Assembly (NCBI GenBank): GCA_934101175.1
Contig: CAKOQC010000002.1
Location: 62,001 to 126,000 of the forward strand
Source: RUG705 sp934101175
GTDB lineage: Bacteria > Bacillota_I > Bacilli_A > RF39 > UBA660
Length of the DNA stretch: 64,000 nucleotides
Direction: 5' to 3'
The position numbers and the translations under genes were made by a program. Below the pieces are notes generated by a model, which saw only the letters and a list, made by a program, of their open reading frames with translations, had not been told where the DNA came from and did not search any database. Positions 60,051 through 64,000 of this stretch are shown here, in pieces; position 1 is the first letter of the stretch; every line of letters begins with the position of its first letter.

Positions 60051-60056
60051 TATAAT
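60051..60056 (+). promoter_or_regulatory. tadA -10 element
   Basis: An extended -10, TGC-TATAAT, 18 bases before the start codon. The expected -35 window (60028-60033) is inside parS site 12. Confidence 0.6.
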
Positions 60057-60074
60057 AAATATGGATGTGATACT

Positions 60075-60503
60075 ATGAAGAAAGAATTTGTTGATAGAAT
60101 TATTCAATTATCTAAAAAGGCGTATGATAATGATGAAATACCTGTGGGGGCTGTTGTTGTTAAAAATAATATGATTATAGGTGAGGGAATTAATAGTAGA
60201 AATGAGTACTCTAGTGTGATTGGGCATGCGGAAATTAGTGCAATTGAAATGGCTTGTAGACATATTAATGATTGGCGACTTGATGAATGTGAGCTTTATG
60301 TTACGTTATTGCCTTGTATGATGTGTACTGGAGCTATTATTGAAAGTAGAATTAAAAAGGTATATTATTTATGTGATAGAACAAATGTTTGTTTTAACTC
60401 AAAGGAATACTTGAATGTTGAAAAAATAAATGATGTTGATTATAGTAATAATTATCTTAAATTATTGCAATTATTTTTTGAAAATAAAAGAAATAAGCTC
60501 TAA
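60075..60503 (+). CDS. tadA: tRNA-specific adenosine deaminase
   Basis: 142 residues. It converts A34 to inosine in tRNA-Arg(ACG), the tRNA at 6525. The deaminase zinc site is GHAEISAIE with PCMMCTGAI. IPVGAVVVKNN at the N-terminus and the C-terminal helix (LLQLFFENKR) are family features. It lies upstream of dnaX, as in Bacillus. Confidence 0.95.
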   Translation: MKKEFVDRIIQLSKKAYDNDEIPVGAVVVKNNMIIGEGINSRNEYSSVIGHAEISAIEMACRHINDWRLDECELYVTLLPCMMCTGAIIESRIKKVYYLCDRTNVCFNSKEYLNVEKINDVDYSNNYLKLLQLFFENKRNKL

Positions 60504-60543
60504 ATTGTGATATAATGGTTATGTATGTTGATGGGAGGTAATT

Positions 60544-62259
60544 ATGGGATATTTAGCATTATATAGAAAGTATCGACCTAGTGAATTTGAAGAGATGGTT
60601 GGCCAAAAAGAAATTAGAAAAATATTAGCTAATGCAGTAAAAAACAACACTATTTCACATGCTTATTTATTTTCTGGTCCAAGAGGAACTGGAAAGACAA
60701 CTACTGCTAAAATATTAGCTAAAATGGTTAATTGTGAGGCTCCTGTTGATGGACATCCTTGTAATAAATGTAATAGTTGTTTAAATATTTTAAATAGTAG
60801 TGATGTTATTGAGATAGATGCAGCTTCAAATAATGGTGTTGATGAAATTAGAGATCTACGTGAAAAAGCTAATCTTGTTCCAAGTAATAGTAAATATAAA
60901 GTATATATAATTGATGAGGTTCATATGCTTACTACTCAGGCTTTTAATGCTTTACTTAAAACTTTAGAGGAACCTCCGAAACATGTTATTTTTATATTAG
61001 CTACGACAGAATATTACAAAATTCCATTAACTATAACTTCTAGATGTCAAAAATTTCAGTTTAATAAGATAGAAGTAGATGATATTGTAAAAAAATTAAA
61101 AGAAATTTGTGAAAAAGAGGATATTTCTATTGAAGATGATGCTTTATATGAGATAGCAAAGATATCTGATGGTGGAATGCGTGACTCTATTAATTTTTTA
61201 GATCAATTAAGATCATTTAATAATGAAAAAATAACAATAGATGATGTTTATGAAGTATGTGGTGATGTATCTGGTCGTGAAATTTCAGATTTGTTAAAAA
61301 ATATGAAGGCCGAGAATATTGAAAAAGTTACTTGTTTTTTTGAAAAAATGAGTGTTGATGGAAAAAACTATAATAAGTTCTTTGAAGATTTAATAGGATT
61401 TTTTAAAGATGTAATTTTATATCAAAAAAATGTTGATAAAAAATTGATTAAAAATAATGTGGAATATTTAAAAGTTGTATCAGAAATTTATTCTGTGTCT
61501 GAAATTTATTATATGATTGACTTTTTAAATACATTGTATGATAAGCTTAGATATGTTTCTAGACAGGGAGTATTTGTTATTGCTAACTTTTTATTATTAA
61601 TCAATAAAATTAAAAATATAAATGAAAAAGAGGATAATATTCCTAAGAAAAATAATGATAAAATTGTAGAAAAAAGCAATTACGAATTGGCTTTTGAATT
61701 TACGTCTAATAGTAAGTTAACTGATAATAAAAGTGATGACAATGTTGTAAAAGATGATGTTATAGTTGAAAATGAAAAAATACAAAAAGATAATGATAAC
61801 AAAGAAATAATTATAAACAATACTTTTGCAGTAGCAGATAAAAAAATTAAAAGTGATTTACAAGAAAAGTATACAAAAGTTAGTGATTATTTGACAGATA
61901 AGAGATATGCTACGGCTGCTTCGCTTCTTGTAGATACTAAAATAGAAGTTGCTGGTGATGGATATGTATTAATGACTGGAAATTACGAGGCATTAGTAGG
62001 AAATATTTATAATAATTATCATATTTGTGAAGAATTAATTAATCTTTTATTCAATGGAGAGTATAAATTTGTGATTATTACTAATGATGATTGGGTAAAA
62101 TATAGAGATGAATATATTAATAATATTCGAAATGGTAAAAAATATGTTTTAAAAAATATAGAAAAAACATTAATTGATAATGAAATAATGGATAATGAGC
62201 CAACTGTTGTTGATAAGTTGTTTGAATTAGTTGGCAATGATGTAATAGAATTTAAATAA
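60544..62259 (+). CDS. dnaX: DNA polymerase III subunits gamma/tau
   Basis: A 571-residue clamp-loader ATPase. Walker A is FSGPRGTGKTTTAKI (near 44), zinc ligands are CNKCNSC, and DEVHMLTTQAFNALLKTLEEPP is the DEXH-type motif. A long Lys/Asp/Asn-rich linker (~360-440) precedes a tau-like C-terminal domain. Its delta-prime partner, holB, starts 1.15 kb downstream. Confidence 0.96.
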   Translation: MGYLALYRKYRPSEFEEMVGQKEIRKILANAVKNNTISHAYLFSGPRGTGKTTTAKILAKMVNCEAPVDGHPCNKCNSCLNILNSSDVIEIDAASNNGVDEIRDLREKANLVPSNSKYKVYIIDEVHMLTTQAFNALLKTLEEPPKHVIFILATTEYYKIPLTITSRCQKFQFNKIEVDDIVKKLKEICEKEDISIEDDALYEIAKISDGGMRDSINFLDQLRSFNNEKITIDDVYEVCGDVSGREISDLLKNMKAENIEKVTCFFEKMSVDGKNYNKFFEDLIGFFKDVILYQKNVDKKLIKNNVEYLKVVSEIYSVSEIYYMIDFLNTLYDKLRYVSRQGVFVIANFLLLINKIKNINEKEDNIPKKNNDKIVEKSNYELAFEFTSNSKLTDNKSDDNVVKDDVIVENEKIQKDNDNKEIIINNTFAVADKKIKSDLQEKYTKVSDYLTDKRYATAASLLVDTKIEVAGDGYVLMTGNYEALVGNIYNNYHICEELINLLFNGEYKFVIITNDDWVKYRDEYINNIRNGKKYVLKNIEKTLIDNEIMDNEPTVVDKLFELVGNDVIEFK

Positions 62260-62274
62260 GGAAAGGTGATAAAA

Positions 62275-62574
62275 ATGAATATGCAAAAATTAATGCAAGA
62301 GGCACAAAGGATGCAAGCACAATTACAAAAAGATCAAAAGGAATTAGAAAAGACTATTTATGAAGGAAAGTCTTCAAATGTAGAAATTGAAATTAATGGA
62401 AAATATGAAGTTGTGAAAGTAAATATTGATTCTTTCGATAGTTTTAATTCTGATGATAAGGAAATGTTAGAAGATATGATTATGATAGCATTTAATGATG
62501 CAGTTAAAAAAGTAGAAAAGGATAAAGAAAAAAAGATGGGTAAATATGGACAAGGACTTGCAGGTTTGATGTAA
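62275..62574 (+). CDS. ebfC: Nucleoid-associated protein EbfC/YaaK
   Basis: A 99-residue YbaB/EbfC-family dimeric DNA-binding protein: MQKLMQEAQRMQAQLQKDQK helix, then the core with VEIEINGKYEVVKVNID. It sits between dnaX and recR, its conserved position. ATG 62275 follows GGTGAT. The GTG at 62266 would overlap that site. Confidence 0.92.
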   Translation: MNMQKLMQEAQRMQAQLQKDQKELEKTIYEGKSSNVEIEINGKYEVVKVNIDSFDSFNSDDKEMLEDMIMIAFNDAVKKVEKDKEKKMGKYGQGLAGLM

Positions 62575-62575
62575 T

Positions 62576-63169
62576 ATGTATCCGAATAGTATTAAGAATT
62601 TAATTGATTGTTTAAAGAATTTGCCTGGTATAGGAGAAAAATCTGCTGAAAGAATGGCTTTTTCTATTTTGAATTTTGATCATGATAGATTGGATGAATT
62701 TGGAAATGCAGTTTTAGCACTGAAAAATATTAAAAAATGTCCTATTTGTAATAATATTACTGATATGGATAAGTGTTATATTTGTAGTGATGATAATAGA
62801 AGTAATGATACTATATTTGTTGTGGAAAAACCTAAGGATATAGTATTATTTGAAAAAATGGGTAATTATAAAGGAAAATATCATGTTTTGGGTGGACTTA
62901 TTTCACCTATTGATGGTATTAATCCAGAAGATATAAATATTGATAGTTTAGTAAATAGAGTTAAAGATAATAATGTTTCGGAGGTAATAGTAGTTCTTAA
63001 ACCTAGTATTGAGGGAGAGACTACGATGCAATATATTAAGAAATTGTTATCTAAATATGATGTTAGAGTTTCAAAAATACCTATAGGTATTCCTATGGGA
63101 GCAGATATTGAGTATATAGATTCTATGACTTTAGAAATGGCTTTCGAGGATAGAAAAGAGGTATCATAA
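62576..63169 (+). CDS. recR: Recombination mediator RecR
   Basis: 197 residues. Helix-hairpin-helix (LKNLPGIGEKSAERMAF), C4 zinc finger (CPICNNITDMDKCYIC), a Toprim domain (IFVVEKPKDIVLFEKMGNYK, YHVLGGLISPIDGI) and the C-terminal IPIGIPMGADIEYID. It works with RecF and RecO to load RecA. It begins one base after the ebfC stop. Confidence 0.96.
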   Translation: MYPNSIKNLIDCLKNLPGIGEKSAERMAFSILNFDHDRLDEFGNAVLALKNIKKCPICNNITDMDKCYICSDDNRSNDTIFVVEKPKDIVLFEKMGNYKGKYHVLGGLISPIDGINPEDINIDSLVNRVKDNNVSEVIVVLKPSIEGETTMQYIKKLLSKYDVRVSKIPIGIPMGADIEYIDSMTLEMAFEDRKEVS

Positions 63170-63207
63170 TTTTACTTTTTTTAGCATAACTTTAACTGGG
63201 TGATATT

Positions 63208-63396
63208 ATGCTTAAAAAAGTATTTAATATAATTAAAAAAATAATAGTAGCTGTTTTATTAATTTATGGTTATAATAAATTAGCATTACCTTTAAATGTT
63301 GTTATACCTTTAAATGTTATTACAATTTTTTTGGTATATATTGGTGGTATTCCTTCAATATTAATGTTAATATTATTCTCTTTAATATGTATTTGA
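63208..63396 (+). CDS. BofA-like pro-sigma-K processing inhibitor
   Basis: 62 residues with two hydrophobic segments. The C-terminal part (LNVITIFLVYIGGIPSILML) fits the BofA pattern (LPINTxTxxxxxxLGIPGxxxL). BofA holds the SpoIVFB protease inactive in the forespore membrane. In Bacillus it also follows recR (after yaaL). The protein is shorter than Bacillus BofA (~87). Identity rests on pattern and position. Confidence 0.7.
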   Translation: MLKKVFNIIKKIIVAVLLIYGYNKLALPLNVVIPLNVITIFLVYIGGIPSILMLILFSLICI

Positions 63397-63412
63397 ATTT
63401 GAGGTGATGTAT

Positions 63413-64000
63413 GTGCTTGATTATTATATGGACAAGCAAAAGGAAGCATATGAGATATTGCATAATGAACTTATTAATGATAAGATAAGTCATGCTTATT
63501 TATTTGTTATTAATAATTATTCATTAGCAGATGATATGATACTTTCTTTTGTTAAAGATATTATAGGACAAAATCATACTGTTTCTGAAAGAGAAATAAT
63601 ATCTAAAAGAATAGATGATGGTAATTATTCTGAACTTAAAATTATAGAACCTGATGGTTTATATATTAAGAAACAACAAATAATTGATTTGCAACAGGAA
63701 TTTTCTAGATCTTCTTTAGAAGGAGATAGAAAAATATATATAATAAAAGATGCTGATAAGATGCGTACAGAAGCTGCTAATTCAATGCTTAAATTTCTTG
63801 AAGAGCCTGAAGGTAATATAGTAGCAATACTAGTTACAAATAATTATAATAATATGTTACAAACAATTATTTCAAGATGTCAATTAATAAAATTTCAGGA
63901 TGATACAGTAGAAAATATGGATAATGATAATTTAGGTACTATTATTGAGTTTTTGTTTAATATTGAGAAGTATGGTAATAAGACTTTTCTTAAGACAAAA
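63413..64000 (+). CDS. holB: DNA polymerase III subunit delta-prime (5' part)
   Basis: The first 196 codons are in the window and the frame continues past the edge. DKISHAYLFVINNY, GLYIKKQQIIDLQQEFSRSS, KIYIIKDADKMRTEAANSML, KFLEEPEGNIVAILVT and ISRCQLIKF match HolB. It is a clamp-loader subunit working with DnaX. Start uncertain: GTG 63413 (8 nt after GAGG) or ATG 63407, which is very close to that site. No tmk gene precedes it. Confidence 0.9.
   Translation, partial: MLDYYMDKQKEAYEILHNELINDKISHAYLFVINNYSLADDMILSFVKDIIGQNHTVSEREIISKRIDDGNYSELKIIEPDGLYIKKQQIIDLQQEFSRSSLEGDRKIYIIKDADKMRTEAANSMLKFLEEPEGNIVAILVTNNYNNMLQTIISRCQLIKFQDDTVENMDNDNLGTIIEFLFNIEKYGNKTFLKTK

Overview
The window is very AT-rich and carries a bacterial chromosomal origin of replication. 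The gene content points to a spore-forming relative of the Bacilli (Erysipelotrichia or RF39-like uncultured lineages are plausible). The RNA polymerase delta subunit, a ComK-like regulator, a Noc-like ParB paralogue and the order rpmH-rnpA-yidC-jag-mnmE-mnmG-rsmG are Bacilli traits. SpoIVA, a SigH-like sigma factor, a BofA-like protein and a CotD-like coat protein indicate endospore formation. A large pyruvate:ferredoxin oxidoreductase suggests anaerobic life. TAA, TAG and TGA all end genes, so the code is standard. Species cannot be named from the window.

Layout. 0-30 kb is almost all on the + strand: the 3' end of ffh; metK (minus strand, behind a SAM riboswitch); a spore coat-like gene; a methyltransferase with a damaged 5' end behind a long attenuator-like leader; a transglutaminase-like protein; dgkB-yidD-dCMP deaminase; tRNA-Arg; the rimP-nusA-rnpM-infB-(repeat protein)-rbfA-nrnA-truB operon; a lone sufB; a cell-wall amidase; ssb; asnS; nifJ; mrnC-rhodanese-rlmB-sigH; uvrA; spoIVA; hup. 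30-47 kb is mostly on the minus strand: a LexA-like repressor with two VUT-type membrane proteins, a pair of 2-hydroxyacyl-CoA dehydratase-related proteins, rpoE-argS-ywiB, a Noc-like gene, rsmG-mnmG-mnmE, jag-yidC-rnpA and rpmH. A class A penicillin-binding protein and a small unknown gene run the other way. 47-64 kb is on the + strand: a HerA-like ATPase, oriC with many TTATCAACA DnaA boxes, dnaA, dnaN, a ComK-like gene, recF, gyrB, gyrA, a 1.7 kb non-coding block, tadA, dnaX, ebfC, recR, a bofA-like gene and the start of holB.

The most striking element is the block between gyrA and tadA (58.4-60.07 kb). It holds twelve parS-type palindromes and four Noc-binding-site-type palindromes (one decayed), arranged in diverged copies of one module with fixed internal spacing. 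The SRP RNA gene sits inside it. A further perfect Noc-type site lies in oriC beside the first DnaA box. The window also encodes a Noc-like protein whose DNA-binding core and C-terminal dimerisation segment are separated by a roughly 255-residue Pro/Glu/Thr-rich repetitive linker. Together these look like a compact centromere and nucleoid-organising locus. No ParA gene lies beside the Noc-like gene, and a second ParB may be encoded outside the window.
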